Shown piece by piece: positions 1-7,571 of a DNA stretch of 64,000 nt. Source of the stretch: a bacterium (lineage in GTDB: Bacteria > Armatimonadota > JACIXR01). The position numbers were made by a program, and so were the translations under genes. Numbering within the stretch: position 1 is the stretch's first letter; every line of letters begins with the position of its first letter. The stretch covers positions 62,001 to 126,000 of the forward strand of contig JACIXR010000001.1 in the NCBI GenBank assembly GCA_014360495.1. Reading direction: 5' to 3'. The notes beneath the pieces were generated by a model, which was given only the letters and a program-made list of their open reading frames with translations, was not told the DNA's origin and searched no databases.

Positions 1-613
1 AGACGATGACTCCCAAGTAGGGGTCGAAGTGGGAATCAAATATGAGGGCGCGGAGGGGAGCGGATGGGTCGCCTTTGGGAGGAGGGATCCTCTCTATTAT
101 GGCGTTCAGGACTTCCTCAACACCCCATCCCTCCTTAGCGGAGCAGAGGATGGCGTCGGAGGTATCAATGGCGAGCATTTCCTCTATTTCTCCCTTAACT
201 CTTTCGGGGTCGGCTTGAGCCAAATCCATCTTATTGAGGACAGGGATAATCACGAGGTTGTGGTTGAGGGCGACATTTGTGTGGGCTACGGTCTGCGCCT
301 CCACTCCCTGAGTGGCGTCAACAACGAGGAGGGCGCCCTCGCAGGCGGCGAGGCTCCTTGAAACTTCGTAGGAGAAATCAACATGTCCGGGGGTGTCAAT
401 TAGGTTGAGGATGTAGCCTTTATAGTGGATGCGGACGGGAGTGAGTTTGATAGTGACGCCGTGTTCTTTTTCCAGTTCCATATCATCAAGGAACTGCTCC
501 ACCCTTGTGCCGGGCGGTATGACGCCTGTGAGCTCAAGGATTCTATCGGCGAGGGTGGATTTGCCGTGGTCAATATGGGCAATAATAGAGAAATTTCTGA
601 TTCTCTCAAGCAT
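1..613 (-). CDS. lepA: Elongation factor 4 (LepA), N-terminal part, cut by window edge
   Basis: This is the first 204 codons of the ribosomal back-translocase GTPase LepA/EF4, and the rest lies beyond base 1. The translation begins [11 protein letters not shown] and shows the G1 loop AHIDHGKST (residues 12-20), the G3 motif [11 protein letters not shown] and the G4 motif NKMD, in the usual EF-G-like order. The ATG at 613-611 is chosen because it gives the conserved LepA N-terminus; no Shine-Dalgarno sequence precedes it, and a promoter -10 box ends 9 bases upstream, suggesting a leaderless mRNA. It is divergent from hemW; in several bacteria lepA and hemW sit side by side on one strand. Identity is secure, and only the C-terminus is missing. 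Confidence 0.95.
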   Translation of the reverse strand, partial: MLERIRNFSIIAHIDHGKSTLADRILELTGVIPPGTRVEQFLDDMELEKEHGVTIKLTPVRIHYKGYILNLIDTPGHVDFSYEVSRSLAACEGALLVVDATQGVEAQTVAHTNVALNHNLVIIPVLNKMDLAQADPERVKGEIEEMLAIDTSDAILCSAKEGWGVEEVLNAIIERIPPPKGDPSAPLRALIFDSHFDPYLGVIV

Positions 614-622
614 CAAGCATAT

Positions 623-650
623 ATTTTAACAAAATTCACCCTTTTTGCAA
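623..650 (-). promoter_or_regulatory. Promoter of lepA
   Basis: Read on the minus strand: TTGCAA at 650-645, a 16-base spacer, and TAAAAT at 628-623. The -10 box ends 9 bases before the lepA ATG and no ribosome binding site fits between, so transcription probably starts at or within a few bases of the start codon. Confidence 0.6.
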
Positions 651-703
651 AGAAGAGGATAATTCCTAAAATATTGACTTCTCTATTTTATTCTCTTAGA
701 AAC

Positions 704-744
704 GAGATTGCCACGGCTCCCCTACGGGAAGCCCTCACAATGAG
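704..744. repeat. Dispersed palindromic repeat, flavour B
   Basis: A unit of the form GAGATTGC ... CAATGA enclosing an imperfect palindrome (GGCTCCC / GGGAAGCC around TACG). Related copies lie at 5284-5385, 7342-7417, 9438-9480, 16807-16849 and 55079-55110. This copy also shares the preceding bases TTCTTAGAAAC, nearly intact, with the copy at 9438. It sits in the lepA-hemW divergent gap, which otherwise holds only the two promoters. Confidence 0.7.
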
Positions 745-770
745 AAAGTAATTTTCTCCAAAAGGCAAAT

Positions 771-799
771 TTAAGTTTCTCCCCTTCAACCATTATAAT
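771..799 (+). promoter_or_regulatory. Promoter of hemW
   Basis: A consensus TATAAT at 794-799 ends 10 bases before the hemW ATG. The -35 position (TTAAGT at 771-776, 17-base spacer) is weak. No Shine-Dalgarno sequence fits in the short gap, as for the other leaderless candidates in this window. Confidence 0.5.
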
Positions 800-809
800 T
801 TCCTTTAGG

Positions 810-1889
810 ATGAGCGAAGGAGCTATTGCGGTTTATATTCATATTCCTTTTTGCATCAGAAAATGTTTTTATTGTGATTTCTATTCTCTCAAGTATGAAG
901 AGGGGAGGGTGAGGGCATTCGCCCTCGCCCTCCTCAAAGAAATCCAATCCTACAAAAATATAAAAGCGAAAACCCTCTACTTAGGAGGAGGAACGCCTAC
1001 CACTCTCCCAATCCACCTACTCAAAGAGATAATCTCATCTGCAAAAGAGAATTTCTCCCTCTCGCCGGACGCCGAAATCAGTGTTGAAGCTAACCCTGAA
1101 ACTATTGATGAGGAAAAGCTCAAAGCCTTAAGGGAATTGGGGGTTAATAGGATAAGCATCGGAGTCCAGTCCTTTGATGATGACCTCCTCCGCTTCCTCG
1201 GACGAGTTCACAACGCTGATAAAGCGAGAAAGGCGCTTGAAAAGGCGCGTGAAGCGGGATTTGAAAACATAAACATAGACCTCCTTTTCGCCATCCCCGG
1301 ACAAACCCTCCAGAACTGGAAAGAGACCCTTGAAGAGGCTCTTTTTTTCAAGCCAACCCATATTTCCTGCTATTCCCTCACCATTGAGGAGGGGACGAAG
1401 CTATTCAAAGATTTAAAGAGAGGGAAAATCTCGTCCGTGGAGGACGAGATTTCCGCTAAGATGTTTGAGCTTGGGGACGAAATTCTCACCTCCAATGGAT
1501 ATATTCATTACGAGATTTCAAATTATTCCCTTCCCGGCTTTGAGTGTCAGCACAATCTCTCCTATTGGCGGGATGAACCATATTTGGGGCTCGGTCCCTC
1601 AGCTGTTTCCTTTCTCCCTCCCTATAGGCTGAGAAATCACTCCTTGAGTGGATATCTAAGAGGGAAAAAGCGGATTTTGGAGGAGATAGTGGAGGAAGAG
1701 GAGCGGGAGAAGGAGAGGATAATTTTGGGTCTTCGCTTGAAGGAGGGGGTTGAGAAGGAGAGATTGAAGAGAGGGGATAAGGTTGAGGAGATGATTAGGG
1801 AGGGATTTATGGAGGAGGAAAATGGGAGAATTCGGTTAACGCTCAAGGGAATGTTGGTTTATAATAGCATAGTGGCTGATTTGCTTTGA
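810..1889 (+). CDS. hemW: Heme chaperone HemW (HemN-like radical SAM protein)
   Basis: A cytoplasmic radical SAM protein of the HemW branch, which binds heme and a 4Fe-4S cluster and is thought to hand heme to respiratory proteins; older annotations call it coproporphyrinogen oxidase. The CxxxCxxC cluster motif is at C15, C19, C22 followed by DFYS, then GGGTPT and, near residue 250, the HNLSYW stretch typical of HemW. The 359-residue length matches the family, and the C-terminal winged-helix part is present. The ATG lies 10 bases after a -10 box without a ribosome binding site. It heads a same-strand run with two phosphoesterases and folC. True HemN differs in its N-terminal region, so I favour HemW. 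Confidence 0.9.
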   Translation: MSEGAIAVYIHIPFCIRKCFYCDFYSLKYEEGRVRAFALALLKEIQSYKNIKAKTLYLGGGTPTTLPIHLLKEIISSAKENFSLSPDAEISVEANPETIDEEKLKALRELGVNRISIGVQSFDDDLLRFLGRVHNADKARKALEKAREAGFENINIDLLFAIPGQTLQNWKETLEEALFFKPTHISCYSLTIEEGTKLFKDLKRGKISSVEDEISAKMFELGDEILTSNGYIHYEISNYSLPGFECQHNLSYWRDEPYLGLGPSAVSFLPPYRLRNHSLSGYLRGKKRILEEIVEEEEREKERIILGLRLKEGVEKERLKRGDKVEEMIREGFMEEENGRIRLTLKGMLVYNSIVADLL

Positions 1890-1907
1890 AAGGAGAAGAA
1901 ATCGGTA

Positions 1908-2750
1908 ATGAAGATAAGCCGATTAGAATTGTTTATGGCGCTCTTCGCGATAATGTCATCAGTGGTTGAAGCAGGGGCTATGGATAAGCCGTTGTTAACC
2001 ATTGCCCACTGCAGCGACCCTCACATCGCTCCAGATAAAGAAGAATACCATAGACATTTCTCTGCGGTTATTGATTATATCAATAAATCAAAGGTGGACC
2101 TCGTAGTCATCACGGGCGATTTAGTTGAGAGCCCCAAGGAAGAGAGCTTCCTTCTCTTCAAAGAATATATCAAAAGATTTAAGCCGTTGGTTTTATATTT
2201 GCCGGGTAATCACGATATAGGGAACAAGCCGAGCTTGGAAGGGAAAGTTACAAGGGAATCGCTTTTCTTTTATAAAAAGGTTATGGGGGAGGACCATTGG
2301 CATTACAACAAGAACGGGGTTCATCTCATAGGGATAGATAGCGTGATATTAAATAGCGATTACCCGGAGGAGGAGACGCAGAGGACTTGGCTTGTGAAGA
2401 CTCTGAGGGAGATACCTCCTGGCGAGAAGATACTTATCTTCGCACATTATCCCTTGTTTCGCGATGAGCCGGAGGAGGTTCCAGCAAAGGGAAATTATTG
2501 GACAATTGACCCACCGGCAAGGGATGTGATTCTCTATTTGTTGTTAAGATACAGGGTTGCGGGTTATTTTTGTGGTCATTTGCATATCCCTATGAGCAAG
2601 GAAGCGAAGGGAATTAAATTCACTATTGCGCCGGCGATTTCTTTCAGCATTTCCGAAAATAAGGAGGACATCGGATTCAATATAATTAAAGTATTTCCCG
2701 ACGAAATCCTTGTTGAGACTATTAGAATCAAGGATATGATGGAAAAATGA
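1908..2750 (+). CDS. Exported metallophosphoesterase
   Basis: A calcineurin-like metallophosphoesterase of 280 residues. An N-terminal hydrophobic stretch (about residues 7-24) looks like a signal peptide or anchor. Metal-ligand motifs follow in family order: D37-x-H39 in SDPH, GDLVE, GNHD, and GHLH near the C-terminus. The start has a GGAG ribosome binding site 10 bases upstream. It is 18 bases after hemW and is followed by a second, unrelated-looking phosphoesterase, so the pair probably forms one transcript. The substrate cannot be read from the sequence; extracytoplasmic phosphate esters or nucleotides are possibilities only. Confidence 0.8.
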   Translation: MKISRLELFMALFAIMSSVVEAGAMDKPLLTIAHCSDPHIAPDKEEYHRHFSAVIDYINKSKVDLVVITGDLVESPKEESFLLFKEYIKRFKPLVLYLPGNHDIGNKPSLEGKVTRESLFFYKKVMGEDHWHYNKNGVHLIGIDSVILNSDYPEEETQRTWLVKTLREIPPGEKILIFAHYPLFRDEPEEVPAKGNYWTIDPPARDVILYLLLRYRVAGYFCGHLHIPMSKEAKGIKFTIAPAISFSISENKEDIGFNIIKVFPDEILVETIRIKDMMEK

Positions 2751-2767
2751 TTTTAGGAGGTGCCAGA

Positions 2768-3943
2768 ATGACGATGTTTTATGAAAGCAAAGGTAAATCC
2801 TTTGCGAGGTCCAAGTTCATTCTCTTGTGCTTATTGCTTTTCGCTTTGACCGGTTTCTCCCTTGATTTGAAGGGTCCGATTGTGCAGAATGTCACGCCTT
2901 ATTCAGCCACAATCTCTTGGTGGACAGATGAAGAAGATAGTGGGAGGATTATCTATTCGGATGGGAAGCAAACATTAGAGGCTCAATCTCGGCGTGGAAC
3001 ATTTCAGAAGGTCAGATTGACAAATCTAAAACCATCCACTCTCTATACATATCGTTTGGAGGGGAACGGCTATAGCGCAGGACCATTTTCCTTCCGCACC
3101 GCTCCTTTGGGATTCAAACGCTTCCGATTTGTTGTTTACGGCGATACGAGAACGCAGGACGATGTTCATAGGGTGGTTTTGAGAGCGATAGTGAAGCACA
3201 AACCCGAGCTAGCCCTAAACACCGGCGACCTCGTTGCGGATGGGAGGGTATTGGAGCTGTGGAAGAATTTCTACTCCATCTCCACAATCTTGGCTTCCTC
3301 GGTCCCGCTCTACACCGTTTTGGGAAATCACGAGAAGAATTCTCGCTTTTACTTCCGCTTCCTTTCCCTTCCGGGAAACGAGAGATACTATTCATTTAAC
3401 TGGGGAGATTGCCATTTCGTAGCCCTTGATAGCAATGAGCCCTATCTAAGCGACAAAGCCCAGTTGAAATGGCTTGAAGAGGATTTGGAAAGAAATAAAA
3501 ATGCCCGATTTATAATCGTATTCTTCCATCACCCCGCCCATACTCTTGTTAAAGATAGAACAAGTTTTGCGGAAAAAGTTAGACAGACTCTCTGCCCGAT
3601 TCTGGAGAGATATAGGGTGAGCGTGGTATTCAATGGACATGACCACAACTATCAGCATTTCCTCATAAACGGAATTCATCATATAGTAACGGGAGGCGGA
3701 GGAGCGCCGCTTTACGATATATCCTCCCCCGATAAATACACGATAAAAGCGGAGAAAACCCATAACTATCTAATCTGCGATGTTGAGGAGGATAGAATAG
3801 TATTGCGGGCTTATAGACTTGATGGCTCCTTGCTGGATGAGACGGTTATCAAGCCGAGAATCAAGGTCGGTCCGCCTTTCATTGAGAAGTTTCCCCAAAT
3901 ACAATTTTGGAAAAGACCGAAGGTCGTCAGTAAGCCTAAATAG
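2768..3943 (+). CDS. Purple-acid-phosphatase-like exported metallophosphoesterase
   Basis: 391 residues. A hydrophobic segment near residues 17-33 should act as signal or anchor. Residues about 35-110 form a fibronectin-III/purple-acid-phosphatase N-terminal-like domain (the stretch VTPYSATISWWT). The catalytic domain then shows YGDTR, NTGDLV, GNHE, HHP and NGHDHNYQ, the classic ligand series. I chose the ATG at 2768, not the in-frame ATG at 2747 that overlaps the upstream stop, because AGGAGG sits at 2755-2760 at proper spacing. It is directly abutted by folC. The substrate is unknown; the family hydrolyses phosphomonoesters, and some members act as nucleotidases. Confidence 0.8.
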   Translation: MTMFYESKGKSFARSKFILLCLLLFALTGFSLDLKGPIVQNVTPYSATISWWTDEEDSGRIIYSDGKQTLEAQSRRGTFQKVRLTNLKPSTLYTYRLEGNGYSAGPFSFRTAPLGFKRFRFVVYGDTRTQDDVHRVVLRAIVKHKPELALNTGDLVADGRVLELWKNFYSISTILASSVPLYTVLGNHEKNSRFYFRFLSLPGNERYYSFNWGDCHFVALDSNEPYLSDKAQLKWLEEDLERNKNARFIIVFFHHPAHTLVKDRTSFAEKVRQTLCPILERYRVSVVFNGHDHNYQHFLINGIHHIVTGGGGAPLYDISSPDKYTIKAEKTHNYLICDVEEDRIVLRAYRLDGSLLDETVIKPRIKVGPPFIEKFPQIQFWKRPKVVSKPK

Positions 3944-5206
3944 GTGAAGGGATTCACTTTTAAAAAAGCTTGTGAGTATTTGGACAATCTGTCCCGTCTG
4001 GGAATCAGGATGGGGTTGGAGAATATCGGGAGGTTGATGGAGCTCTTGGGTCATCCGGAGAGGGCTTTCAAGGCTATTCATATAGGTGGGACCGTAGGGA
4101 AAGGCTCAACTGCCCATCTCGTTGCCTCAATTTTGAAGGAGGCGGGTTTTAAAACGGGACTTTTCACCTCTCCTCATATCTACGATGTTCGGGAGAGATT
4201 CAGGATAAATGGCGAGATGATTGGGATGAGGGAGTTCACCTCCCTTATTTGGGAGATAAAAAATAATATTGAGGTTATTGGGGATTTCCATCCTACTCAA
4301 TTTGAGGTGCATACCGCTTTGGCTTTCCTCTGGTTCGCCCAAAGGGGATGCGATTTCGGGGTGATTGAAGTGGGGTTAGGCGGGAGGCTGGATGCGACAA
4401 ATGTGCTCTCGCCCGCTCTTACAATCATAACAGATATCGGGATTGACCACACAGACCTTCTTGGCTCAACGATTGAGGAGATAGCGAGGGAGAAGGGAGG
4501 GATAATAAAGGAGGGGGTTCCGCTTCTCACATCGGCTGAGGGGAAGGCGTTGGAGGTTTTGAGGGGGATTTGCGAGGAGAGGGGAGCGAGAATTTTCCCC
4601 TTGGGAGGGGAGATATTTTGGGAGGAGAAGGACGGGCTCACGGTTCGTTCTCCTTGGGGAGAAATAAGGCGGATAAGGAGCGGGTTGAAGGGTAGGCATC
4701 AGAAAAAAAACATAGCGCTTGCCGTTTCCGCTGGGCTTTATCTGGGTTGTCCCGAATGGGCGATTAGGGAAGGGGTGAGAAAGACGAGGATTAAAGGGAG
4801 ATTTGAGATAGTGGGAAGGAATCCTAAGATAGTATTGGATGGTGCCCACAATCCTCCCTCTATGAAGGCGTTAAGGGAGGCGATAGATAAATATTTTCCC
4901 AAAAGGGAAATCGTATTGGTTATGGGGATGTTGAGAGATAAGCCGATTGAGGATACGATGAGGGAAATAGTTCCCTATGCTCGGATGGTTTTTATTACCC
5001 CTCCACCCTCTGAGCGTTCAGCTGATCTAAAGGATTTGGTGATGATAGCGAGGCAATTCAACGAGAATGTGGTAGGTGTTGAGGATAATGTTGAGGCTTT
5101 GAAAATGGCTATTGATAGGGCAAAGGAGGGGGATGTTGTGGTTGTCACGGGCTCATTTTACCTCCTTGGGGCGTTGGGGAATATAAGGAGATTATTGAAG
5201 AACTGA
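3944..5206 (+). CDS. folC: Folylpolyglutamate synthase / dihydrofolate synthase
   Basis: A Mur-ligase-family enzyme that adds glutamate to folates and, in most bacteria, also joins glutamate to dihydropteroate. The ATP-binding loop reads GGTVGKGST (family consensus AGTNGKGST), followed by FTSPH and GEMI, the EVGLGGRLDATN motif, the IDHTDLLG stretch and the C-terminal LDGAHNPPS. 420 residues is full length. The GTG start follows the upstream TAG stop with no gap, so translation is probably coupled to the phosphoesterase before it. The N to V change in the P-loop is within what I know for the family. Identity is firm; which of the two activities it performs cannot be told here. Confidence 0.92.
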   Translation: MKGFTFKKACEYLDNLSRLGIRMGLENIGRLMELLGHPERAFKAIHIGGTVGKGSTAHLVASILKEAGFKTGLFTSPHIYDVRERFRINGEMIGMREFTSLIWEIKNNIEVIGDFHPTQFEVHTALAFLWFAQRGCDFGVIEVGLGGRLDATNVLSPALTIITDIGIDHTDLLGSTIEEIAREKGGIIKEGVPLLTSAEGKALEVLRGICEERGARIFPLGGEIFWEEKDGLTVRSPWGEIRRIRSGLKGRHQKKNIALAVSAGLYLGCPEWAIREGVRKTRIKGRFEIVGRNPKIVLDGAHNPPSMKALREAIDKYFPKREIVLVMGMLRDKPIEDTMREIVPYARMVFITPPPSERSADLKDLVMIARQFNENVVGVEDNVEALKMAIDRAKEGDVVVVTGSFYLLGALGNIRRLLKN

Positions 5207-5232
5207 ACGATTAGAGAGAATTTTTTAAAATG

Positions 5233-5255
5233 CGCGCCCGCCGAAGGTGGGCGCG
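5233..5255 (+). terminator. GC-rich hairpin after folC
   Basis: A 10-base-pair stem (one G-U pair) closed by a GAA loop, 26 bases after the folC stop. The bases that follow are AT-rich but not a clean T run, so termination is likely but not textbook. Confidence 0.5.
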
Positions 5256-5283
5256 GCAATTTCTCATTTGTGGGGTCAAAAAA

Positions 5284-5385
5284 GAGACGGCTTCGTCGCT
5301 TCGCTCCTCGCAATGACAGACAGGTTCAGGCTCCCAATAAGATGTGTCATTGCGATGGCTCCCGTAGGGAGCCCGTGGCAATCTC
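5284..5385. repeat. Paired dispersed repeats, flavours A and B facing each other
   Basis: Flavour A (GAGA..GCTTCGTCGCTTCGCTCC ... GCAATGACA) is followed after about 30 bases by flavour B in inverse orientation (TGTCATTGCG ... GGCAATCTC). The outer and inner ends are inverted repeats of each other, so the 100-base block could fold as one long structure or represent a small non-coding mobile element. It fills most of the folC-5478 gap; nothing else is evident there. Confidence 0.7.
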
Positions 5386-5477
5386 TATAGGTTTGCTTCC
5401 CTTTGTATTTTGAATAATCCAAAAGTTGATTAAAATATGGTATTTGGTTATTCTTAAATAAAAGGAGGTAATGCGAA

Positions 5478-5927
5478 ATGCCATTCGTTGAGAAGGAGAT
5501 AGAGATTCATGCTCCCTTTGAGAAGGTCTTCCAAATAGCGAAGAATGTGGAGGAGTATTCTCAATTTATGCCCAGCATAAAGTCCGTTCGTGTCTTGGAG
5601 GAGGAAGGAAACAGGAGGATAACGGAGTGGATAGGGAGGGTTGAAGAGCTTGGCAGAACTATCACTTGGAAAGAGGAGGATGTTTGGGATCAGGAGCGTG
5701 GTGAATGCCGATTCAGGAGCTTGGAGGGAGATTTCAACAAGTATGAGGGGATATGGCTTTTCCAAAAGAAGGGAGATACGACTCTTGTTTCCCTTAGAAT
5801 AGAATACGAGATGCATATACCTTTAATCGGTGCTCTCTTACAGGGCTTGATAAGGCGGAAGGTTGAGGAGAGCGCTAGCGATATGCTGGAAGGTTTGAAG
5901 GAGAGGTGCGAGCTTGAGGAAGTATGA
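5478..5927 (+). CDS. SRPBCC/START-like protein (RatA/polyketide-cyclase type)
   Basis: 149 residues of the START-like helix-grip fold, closest by eye to the aromatase/cyclase and RatA/Coq10 type: a start of VEKEIEIHAPFEKVFQIA with the NVEEYSQFMPSI stretch, alternating strands, and a long C-terminal helix from about residue 115. AAAGGAGG lies 10 bases before the ATG. It overlaps the following flavoprotein by 14 bases, so the two are probably co-translated. Proteins of this fold bind hydrophobic ligands or act in lipid and quinone handling; the actual ligand is unknown. A toxin role, as claimed for RatA, should not be assumed. Confidence 0.7.
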   Translation: MPFVEKEIEIHAPFEKVFQIAKNVEEYSQFMPSIKSVRVLEEEGNRRITEWIGRVEELGRTITWKEEDVWDQERGECRFRSLEGDFNKYEGIWLFQKKGDTTLVSLRIEYEMHIPLIGALLQGLIRRKVEESASDMLEGLKERCELEEV

Positions 5928-7320
5928 TGTGATAATCGTTGGGGCGGGACCAGCGGGGATATTCTCCGCATTTGAGATAAGCAGGGGGAACAGCTTCAAG
6001 GTTCTTGTAATTGAGAAGGGGGAAGACATAAGCAAGCGTGTTTGCCCTGCCATAGAGAGAGGGGATTGCTTACGATGTAAGCCCTGCAATCTATTGAGCG
6101 GATGGGGAGGGGCGGGTGCTTTTTCTGATGGTAAGCTGACGCTATCGCCTGATGTCGGCGGTTGGCTGAGCGAGGTTATCGGTGAAAGGGAGCTCAGCGA
6201 GGTCATAAATTATGTTGATGATATATTCCTTCAATTTGGTGCTCCCAGTCAGGTTTATGGAGCGGATGAGGCGGTTTTGAGGGAGTGGCAGAGGAAAGCT
6301 AACCTTGCGGAGATGAAGCTTCTCCCCAACAAGATAAGGCATATAGGGACGGAAAAGGCGAGGGAAATCCTAAGGGATATGAGAGGGGCACTGAAATCAG
6401 TTGAGGTTGCGACGGGGGAAACAGTGAGGAGGTTAATTGTGGAGAATGGGGAAGTGAAGGGAGTGGAGACGGAGAAGGGAGAGGTTTTCTATGCTCCCTA
6501 TGTGATAGTTGCGCCAGGGAGGGTTGGCGCTGAATGGCTTGTGGAGGAATGCAAGAGATTGGGTATTCCCTTGAAATCCAATCCGGTTGATGTTGGGGTG
6601 AGGGTTGAGGTGCCAGCGGTGGTGATGGAGCCTTTGACTTCAACTCTATATGAGCCGAAGCTAATCTTTTATTCAAAGAGGTTTGATGATAAGGTAAGGA
6701 CATTCTGCGTCTGCCCCAATGGCGAGGTGGTGAGGGAGTATAATAATGGGGTTTCAATAGTCAATGGGCATTCCTACGCGGATAGACCCACGGAGAACAC
6801 TAACTTTGCCATTTTGGTTTCCACTTCCTTCACCGAGCCCTTCAAGGACCCTATTGCCTATGGCAAGTATATAGCCTCTTTGGCGAATCTCCTTTCTGGA
6901 GGGATAATGGTGCAGAGGTTGGGCGATTTGGAGGCGGGGAGGCGTTCAACATTTAGGAGGCTTGAAAAGGGATTGGTGAGCCCAACTTTGAAGGATGCGG
7001 TTCCGGGAGACCTTTCATTCGTTCTGCCATATAGGTATATATCGGATATTATGGAGATGCTTTTCGCTTTGGATAGGTTGATTCCCGGGGTGGCGTCGCG
7101 CCATACGCTATTATATGGAGTGGAAGTGAAGTTTTACTCCTCAAGGATAGCGGTATCGTCTGTGATGGAGACGCCGATAAGGAATTTATTTGCTGTTGGT
7201 GATGGGGCGGGGATAACGAGGAGTTTGGTGCAAGCATCAGCTTCTGGTGTGATAGCGGGTAGGGAGGTATTGAGGAGGTTGAGGGCTGGGTCAGTTGTTG
7301 CAAGAGAAGGAGAGCCTTAA
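5914..7320 (+). CDS. FAD-dependent dehydrogenase, COG2509 family
   Basis: 468 residues with an N-terminal Rossmann dinucleotide-binding motif (VGAGPAGIFSA, residues 9-19) and the family signature CLRCKPC followed by GWGGAGAFSDGKLTLS. A late FAD-contacting segment reads LFAVGDGAGITRSLVQASASG. The family is widespread but its substrate is not established to my knowledge; the cysteine-rich insert might bind a metal or cluster. The start is TTG at 5914, since the ATG just downstream is out of frame. The start overlaps the START-like gene, which suggests a joint task, perhaps reduction of a hydrophobic substrate; that is inference. Confidence 0.85.
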   Translation: MRKYDVIIVGAGPAGIFSAFEISRGNSFKVLVIEKGEDISKRVCPAIERGDCLRCKPCNLLSGWGGAGAFSDGKLTLSPDVGGWLSEVIGERELSEVINYVDDIFLQFGAPSQVYGADEAVLREWQRKANLAEMKLLPNKIRHIGTEKAREILRDMRGALKSVEVATGETVRRLIVENGEVKGVETEKGEVFYAPYVIVAPGRVGAEWLVEECKRLGIPLKSNPVDVGVRVEVPAVVMEPLTSTLYEPKLIFYSKRFDDKVRTFCVCPNGEVVREYNNGVSIVNGHSYADRPTENTNFAILVSTSFTEPFKDPIAYGKYIASLANLLSGGIMVQRLGDLEAGRRSTFRRLEKGLVSPTLKDAVPGDLSFVLPYRYISDIMEMLFALDRLIPGVASRHTLLYGVEVKFYSSRIAVSSVMETPIRNLFAVGDGAGITRSLVQASASGVIAGREVLRRLRAGSVVAREGEP

Positions 7321-7341
7321 AGAGGATTAAGATTTTAAGGG

Positions 7342-7417
7342 GTTGCGAGGGCTCTACTTAGAGGGGCGCGTGGCAATCTCTATGAGAGATTGCTTCGTCG
7401 CTACGCTCCTCTATGAC
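7342..7417. repeat. Paired dispersed repeats, flavours B and A back to back
   Basis: Flavour B (GTTGCGAGGGCTC ... GGCAATCTC) directly followed by flavour A (GAGATTGCTTCGTCGC ... TCTATGAC), the reverse order of the block at 5284. The junction GGCAATCTC TATGA GAGATTGC is itself an inverted repeat. Confidence 0.7.
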
Positions 7418-7452
7418 AAAATGGAGAAATTCTTGGAAATAAAAAATTTTTC

Positions 7453-7483
7453 TTGACGAACTTGAATTTTGGGTTATTATAAT
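7453..7483 (+). promoter_or_regulatory. Promoter upstream of the glutamate-synthase-like gene
   Basis: TTGACG at 7453-7458 and TATAAT at 7478-7483 (19-base spacer; a TATTAT at 7475-7480 gives 16). Transcription should start near 7490, only about ten bases before the terminator hairpin at 7501. No other promoter is visible between that terminator and the gene at 7572. Confidence 0.6.
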
Positions 7484-7500
7484 AATAATAGAAGGGACAA

Positions 7501-7530
7501 GGGCGTCCCGCGTCGCGGGACGCCCTTTTT
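7501..7530 (+). terminator. Intrinsic terminator or attenuator ahead of the glutamate-synthase-like gene
   Basis: A perfect 11-base-pair stem (GGGCGTCCCGC / GCGGGACGCCC) with a GTC loop and a run of five T, then CTTTT. It could end read-through from the flavoprotein gene 180 bases upstream. It also lies between the only visible promoter and the next gene, so it may act as an attenuator. A competing weak hairpin (GGGAC at 7494 with GTCCC at 7505) could form, but it is only five base pairs. Confidence 0.75.
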
Positions 7531-7571
7531 CTTTTGATTTTCAAAAATTCCATCAAAGGAGGGATTTGCTT

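Noticed and set aside
400-751. Several open frames overlapping the lepA N-terminus, on both strands
   Set aside because: They lie over the conserved G1-G3 region of lepA; the lepA reading itself is convincing.
1908-3943. The two adjacent phosphoesterases as recent duplicates
   Set aside because: Domain layouts differ (the second has an Fn3/PAP-like N-terminal domain) and only the general metal motifs are shared.
5200-5477. CRISPR array or tandem repeats suspected from recurring palindromes
   Set aside because: Units are irregularly spaced and alternate in orientation, with no spacers of equal length, and no cas genes are present in the window.
5478-5927. START-like protein as a RatA toxin of a toxin-antitoxin pair
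   Set aside because: The fold is shared by many lipid- and quinone-binding proteins and no RatB-type partner is present; the next gene is a flavoprotein.
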